A stretch of 64,000 nt of DNA from Eustoma russellianum (taxonomy: Eukaryota; Streptophyta; Magnoliopsida; Gentianales; Gentianaceae). A program made the position numbers and the translations under genes. Below are positions 10,566 through 20,721 of this stretch, piece after piece. The DNA is taken from assembly GCA_036186865.1 (NCBI GenBank), contig AP025057.1, forward strand, positions 24,919,653-24,983,652, read 5' to 3'. How positions within the stretch are numbered: the first letter of the stretch is position 1; every line of letters starts with the position of its first letter. The notes beneath the pieces were generated by a model. The model worked only from the letters and a program-made list of their open reading frames with translations, searched no databases and was not told the origin of the DNA.

Positions 10566-10800
10566 TACATCGATCTCTCAGGCAAGGATACATCGATCGA
10601 TGGATGTGCATAGATCCCTCACATCGATCGATCCATGTAACGCAGAGAAAAAATAAGACCTAACTATGAGATATCGATCTCTAAATTTGAGACACATCGA
10701 TCGATCAATGTAGGTCAGAAACAAATTATGAAAAACCTCAATGTGAGACAACAATGTCTCAAGCAGAGGTACTTCGATCGATTGACGTCTAGGGTTTCCA
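10566..10800. repeat. Cluster of ATCGATCGAT-type palindromes
   Basis: Four copies of catcgatcgat or ttcgatcgat with variable flanks, near 10591, 10622, 10694 and 10773, each followed by a partial ATGT or GACGTC. The equivalent cluster in the other LTR is at 39835-40035. Confidence 0.85.
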
Positions 10801-11942
10801 AAATTTTTTTAAAATGTGATAAAATCGTTGTTTTCATTTTTACATGATTCATATATGTTTATTATATTTTTATTATGTGATTTTGATGAATATTATGATT
10901 TGTGACTAACATGCCCTGAAAGTTTGCACAACGTACCAAAAAAGGGCAAAAGTGGTATTTTGAATTCTTGTAGGTACTTAACATGGTGAAATGATTCAAG
11001 GATTTCTTCATCTCCTATTTATTATCACAAAGGTGTTATCATTTCTATTTCTTGCCATCAGGGTCATTTTCAGAATTTTCTCTCACTAGGGGCATTTTGG
11101 TCATTTTATCCTCCGAGGGCAGTTTCGTCATTTTACTCAAGGAAATCTCTTAAGTATCTAATTATCTTCATTATGATGTTCATTTATGGTATTCTTGAAG
11201 ACATTTGGTGTTTTTAGGTTATATTCTCTTATTTGGTGATATTATCGACGGTAGCGGGATATGTGACGGTATTCGATGTCACATTCTACTTTTTTGTTGA
11301 AGACCATCTTATATATCTTTTTGGGGATTCTTATTCATCATTTTTTAGAGATTTTAATAGTGTTATTGGTGCAAAATCCATCACAACATATAAAGGAGAA
11401 AAAATGGGAATTTTGATATTATATGTTGACATAATCTTGACAACGCTTGCGTATTATTTTCTCTTCAAATACCTGACATTGTACACTTTATTAATAGCTC
11501 AAAAACATGTATATACAGGTTGAGTTGAGGTCTTATCCATTACATGACTTGATGGCAAGTGGACCAATCAAAAACAGGATAGTTGGCGAAATTGCCAACT
11601 TGGAAATATTCAAATGGTAGCCAACTGCTACAAGGCTGATTTTGGGGCTGTTTTTATCCAAAAATTGCAGCCTTGACATGCCCTATTCTCATGGCAAGAA
11701 GTTGGGGCATTCTTGTGGGATATTCCCTTCTTATTACGTTCATTTTGCAACATATAATCAAGACATTTCCATGGTGGAAAAATCGGCCAACATGAGAATT
11801 CTAAGGTGGACCAATCATGTTTCTTTATGTTGCTAAGTGTGCAAGGTGATTATGTGGCCAACTAGTGATGTGAAAACAACTAAGACTTGATAATGAAGAT
11901 GTTGACAAATAAGAGGTCTTACCTTCAGGGCCTATTTAACAC

Positions 11943-11950
11943 TATAAATA
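11943..11950 (+). promoter_or_regulatory. LTR TATA box (copia E 5' LTR)
   Basis: TATAAATA followed by GGAGGCAAAGG; identical in the 3' LTR at 41184-41191. The F LTRs have TATAAAAAGG at a matching distance (about 1.08 kb) from the LTR end, which supports its use as the core promoter. Confidence 0.75.
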
Positions 11951-13022
11951 GGAGGCAAAGGTGAAGAAGAAGAATACACAACTTTGAAGCAAACTTGAAG
12001 ATCATTCTTGCTATTCTCTTCTTGATTCATTCTTTGTGTAGCTAAGGTGTTTCATTTCTTGTTATTGTTTACCCACATTATACACACAACTTGTGTTGAT
12101 TTTGTAAGATTGGTTAGCCAAGTTTATAAGGCTACCACAACAGGTTGTAGAGGTGCTGCAACCTAAGTTGCATAGAGTTGATCATTCAAGTCTTGAATAG
12201 GGTTAGTGTTTAGCCCAAAGATCAAGCTTGGTTCTCGTTGTATTGATGTTCATTTCATAGTAAAATCCAGGAAAAGGTGTCCTTGAGACTGGAGTAGGTC
12301 ACATTGACAGGACCAGGATAAATCTTTGGTGTTCTTGTCTTCTTCCATTCTTTACTGTTTTCTGTCCATTTTCACTGCAGTTTTCACCCAGGTTCATACG
12401 TCTTGAAAAAATACCAAACCACTTTCAAAATTTGTAATTTTTATTCTGCTTCAGACTATTAACTTTCGTTTGCAACAAGGATCACTTGACATGAGCAAAG
12501 GAAAGTTATTCTTATGGTCATTGAAAGATAACTGTTCCATTCTTGCTACAATGTAACTAGTTTCAAGGAAACTTGAATTCTTATTTTATCAAGCATAGTT
12601 TCTGGTCAAAGCCTTTTTTAAACTTAAACTAGACATCGTAACAAGTATTTTGAAATAAAGGTCATCCTTTTTGGTTAAGTAATCAAAGCAAAACACATTT
12701 TCAAAGTTCAACACTATTCTGTCCAATTATGTCCAGAATGACCATCTGAATCATTTTATTTGTTTGAAGGGTCAAACGACTTATTTTAGTCTCATTTTTG
12801 GACAGAGTCTAGTCAAGATATTGAAATTAATTTCTGAAAAGTTGCATAATTTTTGGAGTTTTGTACACTGAGTTGAATATTTCAAAAACGGGTACTGAAT
12901 CTGAGTAGCTCTCAGATTCTGTTTTCAAAGGGGGTTTTAATTCAAGTGTAGTAGTGTAATTTCCGCTAACCACTATTCACCCCTCTATACTGGTGTTATT
13001 GCAGGTGTCATGGTCCAACAAT

Positions 13023-13034
13023 TGGTATCAGAGA
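13023..13034 (+). promoter_or_regulatory. Primer binding site, copia E
   Basis: TGGTATCAGAGA two bases after the LTR; initiator tRNA-Met complement with the last base changed. Confidence 0.85.
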
Positions 13035-13066
13035 CAGGACAACACCACTCTAAAAAGTGACATTAA

Positions 13067-14931
13067 CAATGTTCTAAGAAGACAAGGCTAATACACAAGA
13101 ATTTGTTGCAGCCTGCACATCTCAAATCAAAGGTACATCCAATGGCCATAATTTCTCACAAAGGTGGTTGGAAGATATCTCTACACAACGCCCTCCTCTT
13201 TTTGATGGTAATAATTTTGTACATTGGAAACTTAGGATGAGGCTATTCTTAATGGCTATAGACATTGATTTATGGTTTATAGTTGAAGATGGGCCGTAAA
13301 TTCCAATGAAAGTTGTACAAGTAAATGGTGTAACACAAGCAGTAGAAAAGTATAAAAGTGAATGGTCTATAGAAGACAAAAAGAAAATGTCTATGAATGC
13401 TAAAGCCATGCACTTACTTTTAAATGGACTAACGGCCCCTAAAGCAAGATATGTGTCAAATTGCACTAGTGCACACGACATGTGGAAATCACTAGAATTA
13501 AAGCATGAAGGTACTAGCGGTATAAAAGAGTCTAAAATAAACATGCTTATGATTGAACTTGAACCGTTTAAAATATTGCCGAACGAATCCATAACATCTA
13601 TGGATTTGAGAATTACTAACATTTTCAATGCACTTGAAGCTTTAGATAAATGTTTTACCAACAATGAGAAGGTTCACAAAGTGCTATGAAGTCTTCCTGC
13701 TGAATGGGATCCAAAGGTGACAACAATTGAGGCGACAAAGTCAATCACTAAAATGGATGAATTGATCGGGTCACTTAAAGTTTATGAGGTAAAACTGAAC
13801 TAACAAATATCTGAATCATCTAAATCATTTGGTAAGTCTATTGCTTTCAAATCAACTAAGTCACATATAAATAATGATGAAAGTAATACAATAATGAATT
13901 AGACGATGATTTAATATTAATAGCTAGAAAACATTGAAAGTTTTTCAAACGGCCTAATAGGAATGGAAAACAATCTTCTTCTTCTACTTCTTCTCAACTT
14001 AGGAAAAATAATTTGAATAACTCTAATAATAACAAATGCTATAATAAAGAGTTAAAATGCTACGAATTTGGTCAAAAGGACATATCTCTTACGATTGTCC
14101 GACAAAGATAAATAATAATAATAAACAAGTCAAAGACAAGGAGCTCCAACGGTCAAAGGCAAAGGAGTCAAAAGCAAGAAAAGGAAAAAAGGCAATGAAA
14201 GCGAGCACGTGGAGCGACTTGTCCGACTCAGAATTTGAAAATGATGAAGCTCAAGTCCACTTTGTATCCAGTGAGGTAATCTCTTCTTCTGCTGTAGATT
14301 ATGATAATGAAATGACATTTGATGAAATATACGAAGATTTTTTAAAGACGCATGCTCACTGTAAAAGGTTGTCTAAAGAGAAAAGAAACTAGCTGAAGAA
14401 AATGACAAGTTGAAGACGTCCAACTTGGAATTTTCCGATCAGTTAGAATCTTTTAAACAATAGTCTAGTAATACTCTTGATTCTCTTAAGAACAAAATTG
14501 AGTCATATAGGAAAAAGGAACAAACATTAAAAACAAAAAATAGCATGTTAAAAGGTAAAGTAGAAAGTTATGAAAATAAAAGATCACAACTTAAAACATC
14601 AAAACTAGACTTAGAAAAGATGTTAGAACAATATAAATCTGGCACAAAAATGCTTGACACACTTATATCGTCACAAAAATATGGAAATGATAAAAAGGGA
14701 TTAGGCTATATAGAAGAAAATGACGAGTTAGGAAAAAAGACTAACTTTGTATCATCTAAGTCTAAATTATTAGTCTAAATTGCCATATAGTAAAACTATA
14801 TCAAATGTACACATTTTGCCTGCTACTCCTCCTTCTACTCATTCCAAGGTAAAAATACAACATGCACCCACAAAAGAACCTTAGCAAAACTTTGCATCTA
14901 GACAACCTAGAAATTATGCATATATATATAT
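13067..14931 (+). pseudogene. Copia E Gag, first part, broken
   Basis: Homologous to the F Gag: the QRPPLFDG and LRMRLFLMAIDIDLW motifs occur near 13185-13275, and the stretch to 13689 matches the capsid-like part. Lesions seen: no clean start codon, TAA at 13297, TGA at 13687, and several shifts after 13800. The zinc knuckle at 14058-14100 is broken by loss of its second Cys (Phe codon) and a frameshift before GHISYDC. A Lys/Glu-rich coiled-coil tail covers 14390-14780. LINE1 interrupts at 14932; the tail resumes at 19249-19286 and 25229. Confidence 0.85.
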
Positions 14932-17900
14932 CATCAGGAGAAAATTTTTGGCTGACGGCTGTGTATGGCCGCCACTCAATATTGGAGCGCAAAATACTAT
15001 GGGCAGAACTAGAACATTTTCATGCGCAAAACATTCTTCCATGGTTAATTGGCGGAGATTTCAATACATTTAGAACATTAGATGAACATCGAGGAAGATC
15101 ACAACCCTCTTTGCGTTCTCTTCAAGATTTCAATGACTTTGTCCTTCACTGCCATCTACAAGAAGTTCCCTATCAAGGCTCCAGATTCACATGGTCCGAT
15201 GGTAGAGGTCTAGGTTGAGTCTGGCGACGATTAGATCGTTTTCTGGTTTCAACATCATACTTGGACTTATTTCCAGTCACAGCTGTCCAACATTTATCAT
15301 GAGCAACTTCGAATCACACGCCGCTTCTTTTGTCCAGTGCTATTGAGAGTGTCCGAGGTCCAGCAGTCTTCCGCTATCTTGATGTATGGGAAACTCACTC
15401 TGATTTTGTTGATTATGTGTCGCATAGGTGGCAATCATATCCGACAGTTGGGGGGGATGTGGGGGCTACATCAAACATTGACCCTACTGAAGCGTGATTT
15501 AAAACAATGGGACAAGGATACATTTGGCAACATCTTTGACGCAATTACTCATGCTGAAACATTGGTAAAATCTGCAGAATTTCAGTATGATTCAATGCCA
15601 AAAGACACCAATCGCTCCATTTATAATCAACGTACAGCAGAACTTAAACTAGCGCAAAACCGAGCCTGTCTCTTCTGGAAGCAGAAGGCAAATATTAAGT
15701 GGTGGAAAGAAGGTGACGCCAACACTTCCTTTTTTCATTAGATGGTTAAAGACAAACGAATGAGGCAACACATCCGATGTATTCTGACAGTGGATGGAGT
15801 GGAATGTGCAGAGCCAAAAACAATAGCAGTGGAGGCATTTCGATATTTGTCGACATTATTTGCAGAAGAGCCCATCACAGACTGTGATGCCATCTTAAAC
15901 TATATACCTACCCTGCTTGATTCAGAGGATAATAACATGCTAGCGGCCATTCCATCATTAGCAGATGTTAAAGCGGCGGTTTGGGATCTTAGTCCCACAA
16001 GTGCAGCGGGGCCAGATGGATACCCATGCTCATTTTACAGAAAATTCTGGACTATCATACAACATGATGTCCACAAGGCTGTCCAAGAATTTTATATAGG
16101 CGTTCGAATGCCCAAGCCCATTGCAGCGGCTACACTTATTCTCATCCCAAAAGTGGCCAACCCGCAGACTTTTGCAGATTATAGGCCTATAAGCCTTACA
16201 AATTTCATCTCCAAAGTCATCACCAGGCTGTTTGCGTCAAGACTTGCTATTCTCCTTCCAAAACTGATCTCTCCGGAGCAAGCAGGATTCATGAAGGGAT
16301 GTGAGATCACAGAACAAGTGCTACTCGCCCAAGAAATGGTTCATGTTATGGACAAACATACAAGAGGAGGCCAAGTTGTCGTTAAGCTTGACATGGCTAA
16401 AGCTTTTGATCGTGTAAGCTGGCAATATCTGCAGCAATTATTAAGAAAGATGGGCATGGCAGATCGTTTGGTTCGAATCATCATAAACAACTTGAGTACC
16501 ACAAACTGCTCAATTCTTCTTAATGGTACATTGACGAACTCTTTTACGCTTGGATGAGGAGTTAAGCAGGGCGATCCTTTATCACCCTAGCTTTTCATTT
16601 TATCCTCAAAAGGCTTCTCAAGAGGCCTTAAACAGTTGTTTCAAACGGGAAGCATCAAGGGCTTCAAAACAGGCCGGGTGGAGGGGGTTTCTCATCTGGG
16701 CTTCGCAGATGATTTACTAATCTTCTTAAATGGTGCTACGCGTAATCTGTATAATTTTCGAGCCTTCTTAGACGCATATCAGAAGGCATCTGGCCAACTA
16801 GTGAATTATAACAAGAGTCAGTTCGTCATGAGTCAAGGATCACAGTTGAACAATGCACTGCACACCCTCGGTATGCGATCTACTTCGCTCCCGCTTAAAT
16901 ACTTGGGCTCATACTTGTATAAAGGAATCAACCGAGCTAGGTACTCTTCACCCTTGCTGGCGCATTTCGATAACAAACTAGCTGCTTGGACTACAAAAAT
17001 GCTTTCAATGTCAGGCCGCATAGTCTTAATCAAACATGTTCTCAGCACCATTCCAACACACCTCATAGCTAGCTCTAAGTTACCAAAGAGTGTCATCAAC
17101 ATTCTTAATTGTAAAATGGCTAATTTTCTTTGGAAGGGCGGACATCATTGGCAATCTTGGGCCTAAGTCTGTCGTGGAATTGATTATGGGGGCCTAGGAA
17201 TAAGAAGTTTGGATAAGGTTCAGAAGTCATATGACTGTCAACTATGGTGGAAATTCTTTCATTCTGATAACTTGTGGGCAACATACCTCAGAGCAAAATA
17301 TGGGAGACGCACTTCTATATATTCTCACATCTATGACTCATCAACATAGAAGCGAATATGTAAAATTAACAGCTATATGGAGCTACACACCACTGGGACA
17401 CGTGATATGCTTAATTGGACGGCAGATGCACATGAGCAATTCTCAATCCGATCAGCCTACTCTGTCATCGCAGAACATGGGTCAAGAATCGCGGAAGCAC
17501 GTTACATATGGTGGAAAACAGCCCACCCAGGACAGCAAATTTTCCTATGGAGATTATGGAATAACTCATTACCCTTGGCTAACAACTTGTGTGGATGGTT
17601 GGTCTTACAACCATCACAATGTAGTTTCTGTCGGCAGTAGCATGAACACCAAGATCATATATTCCTACATTGCTCTGAGACTCGGCCTCTTTGGGTGGAA
17701 ATTGCGCTAACATTTTCCAGACCATTACCACATTCACGAACAATCAAAGCTCATTTGTTACGCTGGTGGAATACTTCTTCAGCAAACACTATGCACGGCC
17801 AATTAAGAGCTATTGTGCCATCAATAGTGACTTGGAAGATATGGAAGATTTATGCAGCCTGAAGATTTGGTGATGAAAGCTTCTCTCGACATAGACTTTA

Positions 17901-18525
17901 TGACAGGGTAAATTCAACCATATATGATTGGTGTACTATAGTCAAAGACAAAAAATATGCAATGCCTATCCCTCATCTTATTCAGCAGCATTACTCTCCG
18001 GCATTCAAAGCCAAAAGAGCAACATTGGTCCGCTGGCGGCTTCCGCCCTCTGGGAAGCTCAAACTCAATACTGATGCATCGGTGGGTAACAGATTTACAG
18101 CAGGCGCCACTATTTTGTGAAACTCTGAAGGACGTTTCATCTCTGCTATTTGCTTTGCTCTTCCATTGGTACCTCCGTTGAGAGCGGAATTACAAGCCAT
18201 GACATATGCACTTCTTTGCTATGCACTACAATATGATGTCATGATCTTGGAAACCGACTGTCAAGTGATGCTCTCACTTTTAGAGAGCCAGCATACGCTC
18301 ACAGGTTCCTTAGCATAGGAAGTGGCCAGGGCTAAGCTTTTTCTTAGACTCAATAATTCATTACTCCAATACTACCCCAGGGAAGCGAATATATCTGCCC
18401 ACAAGTTAGCCCGCTATGGTTTTCACTCGCAGGGATTAAGAGTATATCAAACAACTCAAGACCTACCATGTGAAGTTCGTGGAGCTTTGATCATGGACCT
18501 CCAACTGCCGAATTTTCGTCATTGA
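14932..18525 (+). pseudogene. LINE1 ORF2 remnant: endonuclease, RT, RNase H
   Basis: ORF2 of L1 elements nicks the target and primes reverse transcription there. Visible in order: endonuclease C-terminal half (GGDFNTFRTLDEH near 15050, GSRFTW); RT from about 15960 with SAAGPDGY, YRPISL, KLDMAKAFDRV, GVKQGDPLSP and the catalytic box FADDLLIFL near 16710; the Zn-binding zf-RVT region near 17500; RNase H near 18050-18520 with NTDAS, AEL, ETD and SAHKLA. Stops occur at about 15216, 15739, 16555, 16588, 17164 and 18118, plus frameshifts near 15340 and 17330. The catalytic FADD is kept but the copy is dead. Confidence 0.85.
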
Positions 18526-19044
18526 TGGCTGATTCATTGGCGCTATTAACTGGTTGTTGCCTGTGTCTTAGTACGCTGGCAGCACTGGTGTGTTTGATCT
18601 CTACAATTTTTTCAATATGTGTATCTTGTATTCAGCTGTTTCTTACGCTAATATCTTTGATCACTGTGTTATGTTTGCCACTACTACACTTTATGCGGCT
18701 GAGGAGAGCAACAATGGCGAAAGGCTTCATGAGCTCTGACGGTTATGCCGGGAGCACCAACCTCAACACAAACCATCATCTGCTGTCGCCTTGGCTTAGT
18801 AGCCAGGGCGACTTGGGTACGCATACGGCTATCCTACTCTCTATCTTTCTATACCACTTTGCTACTGTACTCACCCTCTTGTTTCATGAGGTACTCAACA
18901 TCAAAGACCACTCAGAGGCAGCACCGTCATCACCAAGTCAATGTCGATTCTTCCAGCTCACTGGCGATTTTTATCCTGCTTCACAGCGTCCAACACTTTC
19001 TTCTTTCAGTATCAGTGATGGTCGTATAAATATGTACGCTTTTT

Positions 19045-19089
19045 CCTTCGCCCAGGTTTTATCCACAAGGGTGGTTTTACTGGGCAAGG
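19045..19089 (+). other. LINE1 3' hairpin (covarying stem)
   Basis: CCTT-c-GCCCAG at the left pairs with CTGGGC-AAGG at the right; an inner CCAC / GTGG stem closes an AAGG loop. LINE2 and LINE4 have GCCAAG / CTTGGC at the same place and LINE3 has GCAAG / CTTGC, so base pairing is kept while bases change. Confidence 0.75.
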
Positions 19090-19202
19090 TTTTAATGGGG
19101 CATATCATATACGATTGAGATGCATCATTATATGCGATTTAGTTTACTTATTCTCATACGATGACTTTAGATGCTTGTAACTAAAGTTTGTAATATAGTT
19201 TT

Positions 19203-19220
19203 CCTCCGTCATAAGTGAGG
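19203..19220 (+). other. LINE1 terminal hairpin before the tail
   Basis: CCTC cgtcataagt GAGG, followed within 20 nt by the A-rich tail. The same element ends LINE2 (25170-25187) and LINE4 (62956-62973), and with one change LINE3 (52797-52814). Confidence 0.7.
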
Positions 19221-19248
19221 CATTAATAAAATAAAATATTTTATTTAA

Positions 19249-19286
19249 ATGTATATATATATATACACACACACACACAAATGTGA
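19249..19286 (+). repeat. Copia E gag sliver (TA)n(CA)n between two LINEs
   Basis: A (TA)n(CA)n microsatellite, 38 bp, is what remains of the copia gag between LINE1 and LINE2. Joined to 14931 on the left and 25239 on the right it keeps the gag reading frame open across both LINE sites, which supports the boundaries given. Confidence 0.75.
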
Positions 19287-19290
19287 GATA

Positions 19291-20721
19291 ATGGCTGCTT
19301 CTTCTCCCAGAAATTCGGACCTCCCCGCCGCCGCCGCTGCTACCGTGTGTACTTTTGCGTCGGTAGTGTCGGCTTCTTCCTCCTCTGTTGCGCCAATTGC
19401 TCCAAAGTCAATATCAAAACACAGAGGCCATCCATTGATTGCTTTTACAGACGATGAAATTGACGCTTTAGCCGCTCCATACCGGTTAACGCTCGTTGGG
19501 ACTTTTTGGTATGGCCGGCCGCCGTTGAAGATCATCCACGATGTTTTTGATCGTATAGGATTTAAATCGGATGTCAAGATCACTCTTTTGGATCAGTCAC
19601 ATATATTGATGCGTTTTCTTCATGAACCGGATTATCTTCGTTGCTTTTACAGCCGTTCATGGACCATTGTTGGATGTTCAATGCGTGTCACTAAGTGGAC
19701 CACCGATTTCGATCCCTCCTCCGACGCCCCCATTGTTCCAATCTGGATTGCTTTTCCAAATTTACCTGTTCATTACCATCAAAAGGAGGCACTTTTTGAA
19801 ATTGCTCGTATTGTGGGACAACCCATCAAGCTTGATGTCGCCACTGCCGATGGACTCTGTCCTTCGGTGGCTCGGGTCTGCGTGGAAACGGATATTTCCA
19901 TGGAGCTTCCTAAGAAATTCTTTTTGCAGAGCAAAAACAAAATTGTTTCGCAGCAAATCATTTACGAAGATCTCCCTTCGTTCTGTTCAGAATGCCGCCG
20001 CTTAGGGCACTCGGTGACTGCATGTGGCGGCGCTACACAAGAGCCTAGAGAAAAACCGCCTAAACCTACCACTCGGTGGACACCAAAGAAAGTTCAAAAA
20101 GATGCCAGCTTGCCTCAACCTAGTACGGTTTTGGATACATCGCAGGCGGTTACCCGCGAAAAAACTCTGAATTCTACCCAGCCGGAAGAGATAGATGACG
20201 TCACCAGGAACTGCAATCTGCCGGCTGTAGGCACATCGGTTCCAGGGGCACATCCGCCTGCCACTGCGCTGTTGCAAAATATGGATGACTGCGACCTCCC
20301 ATCATCCCCTTATGTGATCAGTCACCCTAATTTGCATGAGATCCCATGCACGTCGATGGCGCATGAAAACGATCCAATGGATGACCCAGATATATGTCAA
20401 GTCTCAGATTCGGACGCAGACCATCTGGTCAACACGGTGGTTCATAACGATGCAACATCCAAATCAGCCTTTCAACAATCGATGATGGAAGCAGCTGACT
20501 CAATTACTCATCGTTTATCATCCAGACCGCCCCTCTCAAGTGATGAAGAGATTTTGCAATCTTATTTCGCTGGGCAAGCTCCTGACACTGAAGGTTTTAT
20601 TCCGGTAGCCCCCAGACGCCGCCGTCGGCTTAAGACTGAGCTACCTCCGAGGCCACCATCCACGGTTGTTACACGCAGTGCTTCCCGTATGAGCTCCACT
20701 CCCCCAGCAACCTCCTCATGA
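19291..20721 (+). CDS. LINE2 ORF1 protein (DUF4283 and CCHC knuckle)
   Basis: Open for 476 codons. ORF1 proteins of plant L1 elements bind the element RNA and are needed for retroposition. The N-terminus is Ala/Ser-rich; residues of about 60-200 form the DUF4283-type domain with WYGRPPL, DQSHIL and YLRCFYSRSW. A single zinc knuckle, CSECRRLGHSVTAC, is at residues 232-245. The tail is Pro/Asp-rich and ends with a basic RRRRRLK stretch. I chose the ATG at 19291 because the frame upstream of it is copia and microsatellite sequence outside the LINE. The stop TGA overlaps the ORF2 start as ATGA. No lesion is seen, so it could still be translated. Confidence 0.85.
   Translation: MAASSPRNSDLPAAAAATVCTFASVVSASSSSVAPIAPKSISKHRGHPLIAFTDDEIDALAAPYRLTLVGTFWYGRPPLKIIHDVFDRIGFKSDVKITLLDQSHILMRFLHEPDYLRCFYSRSWTIVGCSMRVTKWTTDFDPSSDAPIVPIWIAFPNLPVHYHQKEALFEIARIVGQPIKLDVATADGLCPSVARVCVETDISMELPKKFFLQSKNKIVSQQIIYEDLPSFCSECRRLGHSVTACGGATQEPREKPPKPTTRWTPKKVQKDASLPQPSTVLDTSQAVTREKTLNSTQPEEIDDVTRNCNLPAVGTSVPGAHPPATALLQNMDDCDLPSSPYVISHPNLHEIPCTSMAHENDPMDDPDICQVSDSDADHLVNTVVHNDATSKSAFQQSMMEAADSITHRLSSRPPLSSDEEILQSYFAGQAPDTEGFIPVAPRRRRRLKTELPPRPPSTVVTRSASRMSSTPPATSS

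Larger units (their letters stand above)
10455..13020 (+). mobile_element. Copia E 5' LTR
   Basis: TGTTGAGA...GGTCCAACA, 2566 bp. It pairs with 39696-42274. A TATA box lies at 11943-11950, about 1.08 kb before the LTR end. A cluster of ATCGATCGAT palindromes lies at 10566-10800. ORFs at 10420-10656, 11233-11523 and 11642-11836 have no domain and fall in LTR sequence. Confidence 0.9.
14932..19248 (+). mobile_element. LINE1, 5'-truncated L1-type retroposon
   Basis: Starts inside the ORF2 endonuclease domain and runs to an A/T-rich tail (aataaaataaaat) at about 19240. The flanks atgcatatatatatat (14916-14931) and atgtatatatatatat (19249-19264) form a 16-bp TSD with one mismatch, and the interrupted copia gag reads on across the site. 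ORF1 and the first part of the endonuclease are absent, as expected from incomplete reverse transcription. It inserted into the gag of copia E. Confidence 0.85.
18526..19248 (+). other. LINE1 3' region with conserved hairpins
   Basis: From the end of RNase H to the tail. A 198-codon frame (18522-19118) runs through it and contains INMYAFSFA at its end, as in LINE2 and LINE4. Hairpins lie at 19045-19089 and 19203-19220. Whether the open frame is translated is unknown. Confidence 0.6.

Noticed and set aside
10420..11836. Plus-strand ORFs at 10420, 11233 and 11642
   Set aside because: All fall in the copia E LTR; the last has a counterpart in the 3' LTR (40856-41131) but with different frame length and no domain.
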